Positions 50,793 through 58,845 of a stretch of 64,000 nt of DNA are shown here, piece after piece. This DNA comes from JAFIEN01 sp051859505 (GTDB lineage Bacteria > Pseudomonadota > Alphaproteobacteria > Rhodobacterales > Rhodobacteraceae). Where the stretch lies: assembly GCA_051859505.1 (NCBI GenBank), contig JBHYFN010000003.1, positions 62,001 to 126,000 of the forward strand, in the 5' to 3' direction. How positions within the stretch are numbered: the first letter of the stretch is position 1; each line of letters opens with the position of its first letter. A program made the position numbers and the translations under genes. Under the pieces are notes generated by a model. That model was not told the origin of the DNA. It did not search any database and saw only the letters and a program-made list of their open reading frames with translations.

Positions 50793-50812
50793 GGAAATTT
50801 GGCCAAATTTCC
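50793..50812. other. Perfect 20-base palindrome next to repeat copy 3
   Basis: GGAAATTTGGCCAAATTTCC is fully self-complementary. It lies 26 bases beyond the ffh stop and directly beside repeat copy 3. It might be a protein-binding site or part of a larger 3' structure. No loop is present, so as RNA it would pair poorly. Confidence 0.6.
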
Positions 50813-50837
50813 GCCCCGCCCAAAGCCCGCGCCCCGC

Positions 50838-52337
50838 TCATTTCTTCTTCCCGAAACCCGACAGCCCGGGCGGCAACTGCATGCCCCCCGGCCCCCCCAG
50901 GCCCGGCAGGCCACTCATGCCCTTGGGCAGACCCATGCCACCCATCTGCGCCTGCGCCGCCGCGATCTCCTCGGGGCTGGGGCCGCCCTTTCCGAACATG
51001 CCGCGCATCGCCTGCTTCAGCATCCCGCCCTTGCCCTGCCGGCCCAGCTTCTTCATCATGTCGGCCATCTGCCGGTGCTGCTTGAGAAGCTTGTTCAACT
51101 CGCTCACCTCAAGCCCCGCGCCCGCCGCGATCCGCTTCTTGCGGCTGGCCTGCAGAAGGTCCGGGTTGGCACGCTCCTTCTTCGTCATCGAATTGATCAG
51201 CGCGATCTGCCGGCGCAGCACGCCGTCATCGAACCCCGCCTCGGCCATCTGCTTCGAGGCCTTGCCCATCCCGGGCATCATCCCCATCAGCCCTTCCATG
51301 CCGCCCATCTTGAGCATCTGCTCAAGCTGCATCTTCAGGTCGTTCATGTTGAACAGACCCTTCTGAAAGCGCTTCATCATGCGCTCGGCCTGTTCGGCCT
51401 CGAAGGTCTCCTGCGCCTTCTCGACCAGGGCCACGATATCGCCCATGCCAAGGATGCGCCCCGCGATCCGGTCCGGCTCGAAGGTCTCGAGCGCCTCCAG
51501 CTTCTCGCCCAGACCCACAAAGCGGATCGGCTTGCCGGTGATCGCCCGCATTGAAAGCGCCGCACCCCCCCGCCCGTCGCCATCCATCCGCGTCAGGACA
51601 ACGCCCGTCACCCCGATCTTGTCATCGAACTCGGTGGCCACATTCACCGCGTCCTGCCCGGTCAGACCGTCCACGACCAGAAGCGTCTCGCGCGGGTTGG
51701 CCACATCGCGCACGGCGGCCGCCTGGGCGATCAGCTCGGCATCAATATGCAGCCGCCCCGCGGTATCCAGCAGATAGACGTCATAGCCACCCAGCCCCGC
51801 CTGCGTCTTCGCCCGCTTCGCAATGGCGACCGGATCCTCGCCCTTCACGATCGGCAGCGTGTCCACCCCGATCTGCCGGCCCAGGATCGCCAGCTGCTCC
51901 ATCGCCGCCGGTCGGTTGGTGTCGAGCGAGGCCATCAGCACCCGCTTGCCGTCCCGCTCCTTCAGCCGCCGGGCAAGTTTCGCCGTCGTCGTCGTCTTGC
52001 CCGAGCCCTGCAGGCCCACCATCAGGATCGGCGCCGGCGGGTTGTCGATCTTCAGCGCGCCGGGATCGCCCTCGCCCGTCAGCGTGCGGACAAGCTCGTC
52101 ATGGACGATCTTGATCACCTGCTGGCCCGGCGTCACCGATTTCGTGACCGCCGCGCCCGTCGCCTTCTTCTCGACCGCCTTGATGAAATCCCGCGCCACG
52201 GGAAGCGAGACATCGGCCTCCAGCAGCGCCACCCGCACTTCGCGCAGCGCGGTGGTGACATCCGCCTCGGACAGCGCGCCCTGCTTGGTCAGCCGGTCGA
52301 AGACACCGGAGAGGCGTTCTGACAGCGTCTCGAACAT
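50838..52337 (-). CDS. ffh: Signal recognition particle protein Ffh
   Basis: A 499-residue GTPase that binds 4.5S RNA and signal peptides. The NG domain has GLQGSGKTTTTAKLA near 106-120, LDTAGRLHID near 190 and RMDGDGRGGAALS; the methionine-rich M domain (MKMQLEQMLKMGGMEGLMGMM-type stretch, residues about 330-400) follows, with a Gly/Pro-rich tail. The ATG at 52337 gives the standard N-terminus FETLSERLSGVFDRL. Confidence 0.97.
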   Translation of the reverse strand: MFETLSERLSGVFDRLTKQGALSEADVTTALREVRVALLEADVSLPVARDFIKAVEKKATGAAVTKSVTPGQQVIKIVHDELVRTLTGEGDPGALKIDNPPAPILMVGLQGSGKTTTTAKLARRLKERDGKRVLMASLDTNRPAAMEQLAILGRQIGVDTLPIVKGEDPVAIAKRAKTQAGLGGYDVYLLDTAGRLHIDAELIAQAAAVRDVANPRETLLVVDGLTGQDAVNVATEFDDKIGVTGVVLTRMDGDGRGGAALSMRAITGKPIRFVGLGEKLEALETFEPDRIAGRILGMGDIVALVEKAQETFEAEQAERMMKRFQKGLFNMNDLKMQLEQMLKMGGMEGLMGMMPGMGKASKQMAEAGFDDGVLRRQIALINSMTKKERANPDLLQASRKKRIAAGAGLEVSELNKLLKQHRQMADMMKKLGRQGKGGMLKQAMRGMFGKGGPSPEEIAAAQAQMGGMGLPKGMSGLPGLGGPGGMQLPPGLSGFGKKK

Positions 52338-52370
52338 GCTCAGGCCCTTTCCCGACCGTTTCAGACCAGA

Positions 52371-52399
52371 CCCATATGGGGGCCCGCGACAAAGCACAA
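52371..52399 (-). promoter_or_regulatory. Candidate ffh promoter
   Basis: Minus-strand TTGTGC (52399-52394), a 17-base spacer and TATGGG (52376-52371), 34 bases upstream of the ffh ATG. Just beyond the -35 box lies a 14-base GC palindrome (52402-52415). Moderate matches only. Confidence 0.35.
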
Positions 52400-52550
52400 A
52401 AGCGCCCGCGGGCGCATCTGCGCTGACGGACGGCGATCCCCGGCAATCGGGGACCGGACTACGGGATGCAATCCGGCTGCAGGGCGCCGATAGTCCGGCA
52501 GGCCCGCGAGAGTCAACCCCGCAGGCCGCAATCATGGGCAAATCGCGGTC

Positions 52551-53036
52551 TCAGAACAGCCCGCGCCATTCCTCTTCGACGCCGAGCCAGCGGTTGAAGG
52601 CCCGCGCCGCGCGTCGTGGCCCGCCGCCCGAAACCCAGACCGTGCCGACCGAAATCCGCCCCACCCCCCTGTCCTTGGCCATCAACACCAGCCGATGGAC
52701 CGAGCCGTTCTTGCTGCGCCGGCTTTCCACATCCGCGGCAAGGACCGAGGACAGGGGAAACCGCTCCTCTGTCTTGCGAAACACCGTCTGGCGCCGATAG
52801 GCGAGCGTGTCGGTCGCCCGGTCGGCCCAAAGCTGTGTCCGCTCGACCAGAAACGCGAAGCACAGGCCCCCCATCGACAACCCGGCCCCCATCAGGAACA
52901 GCCCGTTCCAGTCGCCCAGGATCATGTTCAACCCCACACCGACGAAGCCGACGATCATGGCGATCAGGACCAGCCCGATGAACCAGGGCTGGGATTCGAG
53001 GACCAGCTCGTCCTCTGTCTCGCGCTTCACCTTCAT
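52551..53036 (-). CDS. Small membrane protein, paralogue of next gene
   Basis: A 161-residue protein starting MKVKRETEDELVLESQPWF, with two hydrophobic helices (about 19-38 and 45-63) and a soluble C-terminal part ending GVEEEWRGLF. It resembles its neighbour at 53104 in opening motif (MKVxR...), helix layout and a later LSSVLAADVESRR or LRGTVIEWSD region. Function unknown. ATG at 53036 gives that shared start; a longer reading does not. Confidence 0.65.
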   Translation of the reverse strand: MKVKRETEDELVLESQPWFIGLVLIAMIVGFVGVGLNMILGDWNGLFLMGAGLSMGGLCFAFLVERTQLWADRATDTLAYRRQTVFRKTEERFPLSSVLAADVESRRSKNGSVHRLVLMAKDRGVGRISVGTVWVSGGGPRRAARAFNRWLGVEEEWRGLF

Positions 53037-53103
53037 GGCCGCACCGGACTGCGCCCGCCCCGGGTCGCAGACCGCCCCGGCGACCACACCGCTATATTCT
53101 GCA

Positions 53104-53646
53104 TCAGCTCTCCCTCCCCCTCTTGCCGCCGAACACTGGCGCTGCCTTGCCTGTCATCCAGGCCTCTACGATCAGCCCCGCCTGGCTGGCGTGGCCTTCA
53201 TTGCCCCAGTCGATGAAGGGCGGCAGAAGACGGCCCCCCTTGCGGATATCCTCTTCCCCGGCGGGCAGCGCCGGCCCAAGCACCAGCGCCATGCGGTGCA
53301 TCCTTTCGCGGCGCGGGCTGTCGGACCATTCGATGACCGTGCCGCGCAGATCCTCCAGCGGCTCGCGCAGCTCTTCCAAGCCGCGGAGCAGATTGCGCCG
53401 CCGCACCACGACCTGACCAAGGTCGCGGTCGAGGATCAACTGCTCGCGCGCAAGTACGGCGAAGGCGCCGCCCGGAAAGACCAGGGCGCAAAGCCCGACC
53501 ACGGCCGCGACCTGAAAATCGCGCCGCTCGAGGGCCAGAAGCGCGATCAGGGTCAGGACAAGGATGGCCGTAATGAAGACAAGGCCCATGACCCATGGCA
53601 CCTTGTCGATCACAAGCCGCCGATCATCGTAGCGTGTCACCTTCAT
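53104..53646 (-). CDS. Small membrane protein, paralogue of previous gene
   Basis: A 180-residue protein starting MKVTRYDDRRLVIDKVPWVMG with two hydrophobic helices (about 18-37 and 45-63), then DRDLGQVVVRRRNLLRGLEEL, a region parallel to ATDTLAYRRQTVFRKTEERF of the neighbour. The ATG at 53646 was chosen on this similarity. It is divergent from the LysR gene by 202 bases, so it might be controlled by that regulator. Function unknown. Confidence 0.65.
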   Translation of the reverse strand: MKVTRYDDRRLVIDKVPWVMGLVFITAILVLTLIALLALERRDFQVAAVVGLCALVFPGGAFAVLAREQLILDRDLGQVVVRRRNLLRGLEELREPLEDLRGTVIEWSDSPRRERMHRMALVLGPALPAGEEDIRKGGRLLPPFIDWGNEGHASQAGLIVEAWMTGKAAPVFGGKRGRES

Positions 53647-53848
53647 GGCCTCTATCCGATGGTGTGAAACATCCCGCTCAAATCCGGGGCCGGTCGCGAC
53701 CTGAATACCGGCCCCGATCTTTGTCCTGCCCCCGGCAAACACCATCCCATGAAATGCGCAGGATGCAACGCCTTTGGCGCTTGCCCTTCCGCGCAGACGC
53801 ACCCAGAATGCGGCATAACGCAGGCTGATGTGACCGGGCGCACAGAAA

Positions 53849-54727
53849 ATGGACAACTGGGACGAGATCCGCACCGCCTATCAGGTTGCCCGCCTTGGCA
53901 CCGTCTCGGGCGCGGCCGAGGTGCTGGGCGTCCACCACGCCACCGTGATCCGCCATGTCGACGCGCTGGAAGAACGCCTCGGCGTCAAGCTGTTCCAGCG
54001 TCACGCCCGCGGCTATACCGCGACCGAGGCGGGGGCCGACCTGATGCAGGTCGCCGCTGCCACGGACGACCAGTTCTCGCAGCTTGCCGGCCGCATCAAG
54101 GGCCGTGGCCAGGGCATCGGGGGCGAGCTTGTCGTGACCTCTCTGGTGGCGCTCTCGCCGCTGCTCACGCCGGTCCTGGCCGAGTTCCAGCGCGAACATG
54201 ACGGGATCACCGTCCGTTACCTGACCGGCGACCGGCTGTTCCGCCTTGAATATGGCGAGGCGCATGTGGCGATCCGGGCCGGCGCGGCCCCGCAGCAACC
54301 CGACAATGTCGTCCAGCCCTTCGTCGATCTGCGCATGGCCCTTGTCGCCTCGGATGCCTATGTTGCCCGTCACGGCCTGCCCGCGGACGAGGCCGAGCTT
54401 GCCAACCACTGGTTCGTCGGCCACGACAATCCCGACAGCCGCGCCCCCTTCAACCGCTGGCTTCTGGCCCGCATCCCGCGCGAGAGGATGCATTTCCGCA
54501 CCATGGACAACGGCTCGTCGCGCGACGCGGTGCTGTCGGGCGCGGGCATCGGTTTCCTGCCGCTGCACGCGCGCCACGGCCGCGCGGATCTGCACGATGT
54601 CCTGCCGATGCAGGACGACTGGATCGTGCCGCTCTGGCTTGTCACCCATGTCGATCTGCACCGCTCGCCAAAGGTGCAGGCCTTCCTGTCACTCCTGAAG
54701 GACCGCGGGCGCGACTGGATCTGCTGA
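53849..54727 (+). CDS. LysR-family transcriptional regulator
   Basis: A 292-residue regulator. The N-terminal helix-turn-helix (about 5-60) has TAYQVARLGTVSGAAEVLGV, HHATVIRHVDALEERLGVKLF and RHARGYTATEAG. The remainder is the LysR substrate domain with a hydrophobic end. It is divergent from the small membrane gene at 53646, which is a likely target by position. The co-inducer is unknown. Its 3' end overlaps the convergent ArsR gene by 39 bases. Confidence 0.9.
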   Translation: MDNWDEIRTAYQVARLGTVSGAAEVLGVHHATVIRHVDALEERLGVKLFQRHARGYTATEAGADLMQVAAATDDQFSQLAGRIKGRGQGIGGELVVTSLVALSPLLTPVLAEFQREHDGITVRYLTGDRLFRLEYGEAHVAIRAGAAPQQPDNVVQPFVDLRMALVASDAYVARHGLPADEAELANHWFVGHDNPDSRAPFNRWLLARIPRERMHFRTMDNGSSRDAVLSGAGIGFLPLHARHGRADLHDVLPMQDDWIVPLWLVTHVDLHRSPKVQAFLSLLKDRGRDWIC

Positions 54728-55045
54728 GCCGAGTTCCACCTCGAGAAACCGCTCGAAAGCATCAAGGTCGATCCCGTCCATCAGGCCGAAACCCTGCATC
54801 CAGACCGAGGCCTCGCGCAGCCCGTCGGGCTCGAGCTTGCACCACTTCACCCGGCCGCGCTTTTCCTGACTGATCAGCCCCGCCTCGGCCAGCACCTGCA
54901 GGTGCTTCGAGATCGCCGCCAGCGACATTTCGAACGGATGGGCCACATCCGTCACCGCCATGTCATCCTCGAGCAGCATCTGCAGGATGGCCCGCCGGGT
55001 CGGGTCCGAAAGGGCGGCAAAGACGGTGTCGAGCGGCGCTGTCAT
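54689..55045 (-). CDS. ArsR-family (SdpR-like) transcriptional regulator
   Basis: A 118-residue winged-helix regulator. FAALSDPTRRAILQMLLEDD, FEMSLAAISKHLQVLAEAGLI and SQEKRGRVKWCKLEP are the typical recognition helix and wing. It has no metal-binding cysteine pair, so it is not an arsenic sensor. In related systems this regulator sits beside an AHSA1/SRPBCC gene; none is here. An inverted repeat 33 bases upstream is a likely operator. ATG 55045 is preferred over an earlier in-frame ATG. Confidence 0.85.
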   Translation of the reverse strand: MTAPLDTVFAALSDPTRRAILQMLLEDDMAVTDVAHPFEMSLAAISKHLQVLAEAGLISQEKRGRVKWCKLEPDGLREASVWMQGFGLMDGIDLDAFERFLEVELGSADPVAPAVLQE

Positions 55046-55077
55046 GCCCCCCAGATGCGCCGGACAGGGCCGAACCG

Positions 55078-55093
55078 TCAACCGAAAGGTTGA
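55078..55093. promoter_or_regulatory. Likely ArsR operator
   Basis: TCAACC-GAAA-GGTTGA, perfect six-base arms around four bases, 33-48 bases before the ArsR ATG. Related ArsR regulators bind similar TCAACC(N4)GGTTGA sequences in their own promoters, so autoregulation is likely. The binding claim is from recall. Confidence 0.55.
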
Positions 55094-55217
55094 ATATGCT
55101 TGAAGCGGCCGAATAGCGAACCCGCCCGCCCGATGCCCCGTCGGCATCCCGCGCCACCTGACAATTATCATTTAATTACAATGCGCAAGGCCGTGCCGCA
55201 CCGCGGAATCCGCGCGC

Positions 55218-55246
55218 TTGACTCGGGCACCCCCTGCGCATAGCAA
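55218..55246 (+). promoter_or_regulatory. Promoter of the F0 ATP synthase operon
   Basis: TTGACT at 55218-55223, a 17-base spacer, and TAGCAA at 55241-55246, 29 bases upstream of the atpI ATG. Both hexamers match the sigma-70 consensus well and spacing is ideal, making this the most convincing promoter in the window. Confidence 0.6.
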
Positions 55247-55275
55247 ACCCTCGACCACGGATGGGGCCTTAGACG

Positions 55276-55638
55276 ATGTCCGACCCTGACACCGGCGCCG
55301 ACCCGACCACCCGCCTGCGGGAGATCGAGGACAGGATTGCCCGGATGAAGGCGAAGGATGCGCCGAAGCATCATTCCGAGGAGCATTACTCGCAGGCGCA
55401 ACTGGCCTGGCGGATGGTGATCGAACTCGTGGCCGGTCTGGGGATCGGCTTCGGCATGGGATACGGGCTGGACACGCTTTTCGGAACGATGCCCGTGTTC
55501 CTGGTGATCTTCACCTTTGCCGGCTTTGCCGCGGGGATAAAGACGATGCTGCGCTCGGCGCAGGAAGTGCAGGCGAAACGGATGGCGGCGGGGCTTGATC
55601 CCGCTACCGGAGCGAAAGGGGACAGGACAGGTGGCTGA
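55276..55638 (+). CDS. atpI: ATP synthase protein I (AtpI-like)
   Basis: A 120-residue protein with an N-terminal charged section (TTRLREIEDRIARMKAKD) and two helices (VIELVAGLGIGFGMGYGLDTLFG and VFLVIFTFAGFAAGIKTML). The GIGFGMGYGLDTLFG motif is typical of alphaproteobacterial AtpI/AtpZ proteins, which help assemble the c-ring or admit Mg2+. First gene of the operon. Confidence 0.85.
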   Translation: MSDPDTGADPTTRLREIEDRIARMKAKDAPKHHSEEHYSQAQLAWRMVIELVAGLGIGFGMGYGLDTLFGTMPVFLVIFTFAGFAAGIKTMLRSAQEVQAKRMAAGLDPATGAKGDRTGG

Positions 55639-56383
55639 AGGTTCCGGCGACAACGGCGGTCTGGTTTTCCATCCGCTTGATCAGTTCATCGTGAAGCCGC
55701 TTTTCGGCGACGGCCCGGTGATGTGGTACACGCCGACCAATGTCACGCTGTGGATGGGCCTCGCGGTTCTGGGGATCTTCCTGCTGCTCGTCTCGGGCAC
55801 GCGCGGCCGCGCCATCGTGCCGACCCGGGTGCAATCGGTGGCCGAGCTGGTCTACGGCTTCATCTACAAGATGGTCGAGGATGTGACCGGCCATGAAGGG
55901 GTCAAGTATTTCCCCTATATCATGACGCTGTTCCTGTTCATCCTCTTCGCCAACTTCCTGGGCCTCCTGCCCTTCTCCTATACCTCGACCTCGCATATCG
56001 CCGTCTCGGCGGTGCTGGGCTTCGGCGTCTTCATCGCGGTGACGGTTCTGGGCTTCGTGCTGAACGGTCCGGCCTTCCTGGGCATGTTCTGGATGAAGGA
56101 TGCCCCGGCGATCCTGCGCCCGGTGATCGCGGTGATCGAGCTGATCTCGTATTTCGTGCGGCCGGTCAGCCATTCGATCCGTCTTGCCGGCAACGTCATG
56201 GCCGGCCACGCGGTGATCAAGGTGTTTGCCGGCTTCGCGGCAATCGCGGCGATCAGCCCGATCTCGGTTCTGGCGATCGTGGCGATCTACGGCCTCGAAG
56301 TCCTCGTCTCGGCCATCCAGGCCTATGTCTTCACCATCCTCACCTGCGTCTACCTCAAGGATGCGCTGCATCCGCATCACTAG
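55631..56383 (+). CDS. atpB: ATP synthase F0 subunit a
   Basis: A 250-residue subunit with about six helices, forming the proton half-channels. The essential Arg is in SHSIRLAGNVMAGHAVIKVF (about residues 178-197), and FLGLLPFSYTSTSH is also typical. It begins at a GTG at 55631 (VAEGSGDNGG) overlapping atpI by eight bases; an upstream TTG is unlikely. Confidence 0.95.
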   Translation: MAEGSGDNGGLVFHPLDQFIVKPLFGDGPVMWYTPTNVTLWMGLAVLGIFLLLVSGTRGRAIVPTRVQSVAELVYGFIYKMVEDVTGHEGVKYFPYIMTLFLFILFANFLGLLPFSYTSTSHIAVSAVLGFGVFIAVTVLGFVLNGPAFLGMFWMKDAPAILRPVIAVIELISYFVRPVSHSIRLAGNVMAGHAVIKVFAGFAAIAAISPISVLAIVAIYGLEVLVSAIQAYVFTILTCVYLKDALHPHH

Positions 56384-56434
56384 ACGCGGGCCTCATACGG
56401 TTTTCACAGACTTCCCATCCCAAGGAGAAAGATC

Positions 56435-56671
56435 ATGGAAGGCAATATCGCTGAAATGGGCCAGTTCATCGGCGCCGGCCTCGCGGCCATCGGCTCGGGC
56501 GCTGCGGCCATCGGTGTCGGCCACGTTGCCGGCAACTTCCTGGCCGGCGCGCTGCGCAACCCCTCGGCCGCGCCCGGCCAGACCGCCACGCTGTTCATCG
56601 GCCTGGCCTTTGCCGAAGCGCTCGGCATCTTTGCCTTCCTCGTCGCGCTCCTGCTGATGTTCGCGGTCTGA
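56435..56671 (+). CDS. atpE: ATP synthase F0 subunit c
   Basis: A 78-residue two-helix subunit forming the rotor ring. Glycine-rich GAGLAAIGSGAAAIGVG and the polar loop RNPSAAPGQT are normal, and the proton-binding carboxylate is E61 (GLAFAEALGIF). AAGGAGAAAGATC precedes the ATG. The glutamate means proton use is expected; no sodium-type motif is seen. Confidence 0.97.
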   Translation: MEGNIAEMGQFIGAGLAAIGSGAAAIGVGHVAGNFLAGALRNPSAAPGQTATLFIGLAFAEALGIFAFLVALLLMFAV

Positions 56672-56748
56672 CGACCGCCTTGCATCAACCGTGATACCGG
56701 GGCGCAACCGCGCCCCGGCATGACCAAGGACCGACCGGGAGAGGCATC

Positions 56749-57297
56749 ATGGCCACCGAACCATCCGAAGGCACGGCAAGCGCCTGCGTGGATGCCTATG
56801 GCAGTGCCATCGGCATGCCGCAGCTTTGTGCCGACTGGTTTCCCAACCAGATCTTCTGGCTCATCGTCACGCTGATCGCGATCTTCTTCATCCTGACGCG
56901 GTTGGCCCTGCCCCGCATCGCCGCCGTCCTTGCCGAACGGGCGGGCACGATCACCAACGATCTGGCCGCGGCCGAGAACCTCAAGGACAAGGCGCGCGAA
57001 GCCGAAGAGGCCTATGAAAAGGCGCTGGCCGAGGCCCGTGCCGAAGCGGGCCGGATCGTCACCGAAGCCCGCGCCGCGCTTCAGGCCCAGCTCGAGGCCG
57101 AGATGGCCAAGGCCGACAAGCAGATCGCCGAACGCACCTCGGAAAGCGAACGCAAGCTGGCCGAGATCCGCGATCAGGCGCTTGACAGTGTAAGCGCGGT
57201 CGCCCGCGACACCGCAGGCGAGATCGTCTCGCTCTTTGGTGCCAAGGCCGATGGTGCGGCGATCGATGCGGCCGTGGCCGCACGGATGAAAGGATAG
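56749..57297 (+). CDS. atpG: ATP synthase F0 subunit b'
   Basis: A 182-residue stator subunit. One helix (IFWLIVTLIAIFFILTRLAL, about 42-61) anchors it, followed by a long alpha-helical coiled coil rich in Ala, Glu and Arg. This is the first of two b-type subunits, as in photosynthetic and related alphaproteobacteria. It starts after GGGAGAGGCATC and ends three bases before atpF. Confidence 0.92.
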   Translation: MATEPSEGTASACVDAYGSAIGMPQLCADWFPNQIFWLIVTLIAIFFILTRLALPRIAAVLAERAGTITNDLAAAENLKDKAREAEEAYEKALAEARAEAGRIVTEARAALQAQLEAEMAKADKQIAERTSESERKLAEIRDQALDSVSAVARDTAGEIVSLFGAKADGAAIDAAVAARMKG

Positions 57298-57300
57298 GCG

Positions 57301-57861
57301 ATGCGCATTCTGCTGACCTTCGCCCTTGCCCTGACGGCCGCTCCGGCCTTTGCGGCCGGGGATTATCCCTTCTTCTCGCTGCGCAATACCGATCTGATCG
57401 TCCTGATCGCCTTTCTGGTGTTCGTCGGCATCCTTGTCTATTTCAAGGTGCCCTCGCTGATCGGCGGCATGCTGGACAAGCGGGCCGACACGATCCGCGC
57501 CGAACTGGCCGAGGCGCGCAAGCTGCGCGAAGAGGCGCAGTCGCTTCTGGTCAGCTATGAACGGCGCCAGAAGGAAGTGCAGGAGCAGGCCGAGCGGATC
57601 GTCGCCACCGCCAAGGAAGAGGCCGAGCGCGCCGCTGCCCAGACGCGCGAGGATATCAAGGCCTCGGTCGCGCGCCGGCTTGCCACGGCAGAAGAGCAGA
57701 TTGCCAGCGCCGAACAGGCAGCGATCCGCAGCGTCCGCGACCGCGCCGTTTCGGTGGCCGTCGCCGCCGCGCAAGAGGTCATCGCCAGCCAGATGACGGC
57801 GGCGCAGGCCAACAGCCTGATCGACAGCTCGATCGCCGAGGTCGAGAGCAAGCTGCACTGA
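57301..57861 (+). CDS. atpF: ATP synthase F0 subunit b
   Basis: A 186-residue stator subunit with a possible cleavable N-terminal segment (MRILLTFALALTAAPAFAAG), then the membrane helix (LIVLIAFLVFVGILVYFKV) and a long coiled coil (RADTIRAELAEARKLREEAQ and onward). It pairs with the b' subunit. Last gene of the operon; F1 genes are not in this window. Confidence 0.93.
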   Translation: MRILLTFALALTAAPAFAAGDYPFFSLRNTDLIVLIAFLVFVGILVYFKVPSLIGGMLDKRADTIRAELAEARKLREEAQSLLVSYERRQKEVQEQAERIVATAKEEAERAAAQTREDIKASVARRLATAEEQIASAEQAAIRSVRDRAVSVAVAAAQEVIASQMTAAQANSLIDSSIAEVESKLH

Positions 57862-57886
57862 CCCGCAAGCCAGGTCCAAGCCATCT

Positions 57887-57922
57887 GAAAGCCCCGGAAT
57901 GCCGCCGCATTCCGGGGCTTTC
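57887..57922 (+). terminator. Strong hairpin terminator after atpF
   Basis: A perfect 16-base stem (GAAAGCCCCGGAATGC at 57887-57902 with its complement at 57907-57922) around a CGCC loop, 25 bases after the atpF stop. The 3' arm ends in CTTTC rather than a long T-run. It is probably the transcription end of the F0 operon. Confidence 0.8.
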
Positions 57923-57987
57923 GCTATCCAGGTAGCCGGTAACCCGACCGACCCGCATGGCACTGAGGGACCGAACCGGCCCAAAAG

Positions 57988-58017
57988 AAAGGGGCCGCCA
58001 GACGTTCTGGCGGCCCC
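57988..58017 (-). terminator. Intrinsic terminator after the OmpA lipoprotein gene
   Basis: A twelve-base perfect stem (57991-58002 and 58006-58017) around a three-base loop. On the minus strand the second arm ends GGCCCC, followed by TTTCTTTTGG, a T-rich run. It lies 44 bases downstream of the OmpA-like gene's stop. Confidence 0.85.
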
Positions 58018-58060
58018 TTGCGCCGCAGGGTCGCGGCGGCATGGCGGTAAGGCGCGAAGA

Positions 58061-58714
58061 TCAGTTCGGCGTGATCACGATCTCGACCCGACGGTTCAGG
58101 GCACGCCCTTCGGCCGTCTGGTTAGTTGCGATCGGCTGGTTCTCGCCCCGTCCGATCGACGTGATTCGAGACGGCGCAACGCCGCTCGAGATCAGGACCG
58201 AAGACACCGAGTTCGCGCGCCGCTCGGACAGGCCCTGGTTGTGCGCGGCCGAGCCGGTCGAATCCGTATGCCCGATCACCACCACCCGGGAGTCGGGATA
58301 GCGGTTGAGGCTGGCCGCGAGCGTCCGCAGGTCGGCCTGGCTGTTGGGGCTGACCGTCGCACTGTCGACCGCGAAGAGGATGTCCTGCGGCATGGTCACG
58401 GTCAGGCTGCTGCCATCATTCACGATGCCGATATTGCCGCCAAGCTGCTGACGAAGCTCGGCTTCCTGACGGTCAAGCTGGCTTCCGCCCAAGGCGCCCA
58501 GCCCGCCGCCGACCGTAGCACCGATGGCAGCATTGCGAAGCCGTTCATCCGAATTGCTGCCCGAGATCGCCCCGATGGTTCCGCCGATCAGGGCGCCAGC
58601 GATCGCGCCGGTCTGGGTGTTGGTGGTTTCCTGTCCGGGAAGCGGCGCCTCGCAGGCCGCAAGGCCAAGGACGGATGCGGCCGCAAGGGCGATGGGGAGT
58701 TTTGAGAAAGTCAT
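58061..58714 (-). CDS. OmpA-family lipoprotein (glycine zipper plus peptidoglycan-binding domain)
   Basis: A 217-residue outer-membrane lipoprotein. The signal peptide ends at lipobox LGLAAC with C21 as the lipidated residue. A glycine-zipper segment (GAIAGALIGGTIGAISGSN and GATVGGGLGALGG) follows, then an OmpA-like domain (LFAVDSATVSPNSQADLRTL, GHTDSTGSAAHNQGLSERRA) that binds peptidoglycan. It resembles the YiaD/Pal type. The ATG at 58714 gives the lipobox and so decides the start. Confidence 0.9.
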   Translation of the reverse strand: MTFSKLPIALAAASVLGLAACEAPLPGQETTNTQTGAIAGALIGGTIGAISGSNSDERLRNAAIGATVGGGLGALGGSQLDRQEAELRQQLGGNIGIVNDGSSLTVTMPQDILFAVDSATVSPNSQADLRTLAASLNRYPDSRVVVIGHTDSTGSAAHNQGLSERRANSVSSVLISSGVAPSRITSIGRGENQPIATNQTAEGRALNRRVEIVITPN

Positions 58715-58845
58715 GTCGCTCTTCCATAAGAAGGCGGCCATGGCCGCCGGATAGGGCGAACTATCGCCGATACCGCCCCGATATCCAATAGCACAATCGG
58801 CCCCGACCCGGCTTCGGCAAGAAGCGACCTCCCGCTGCCGGCCTC

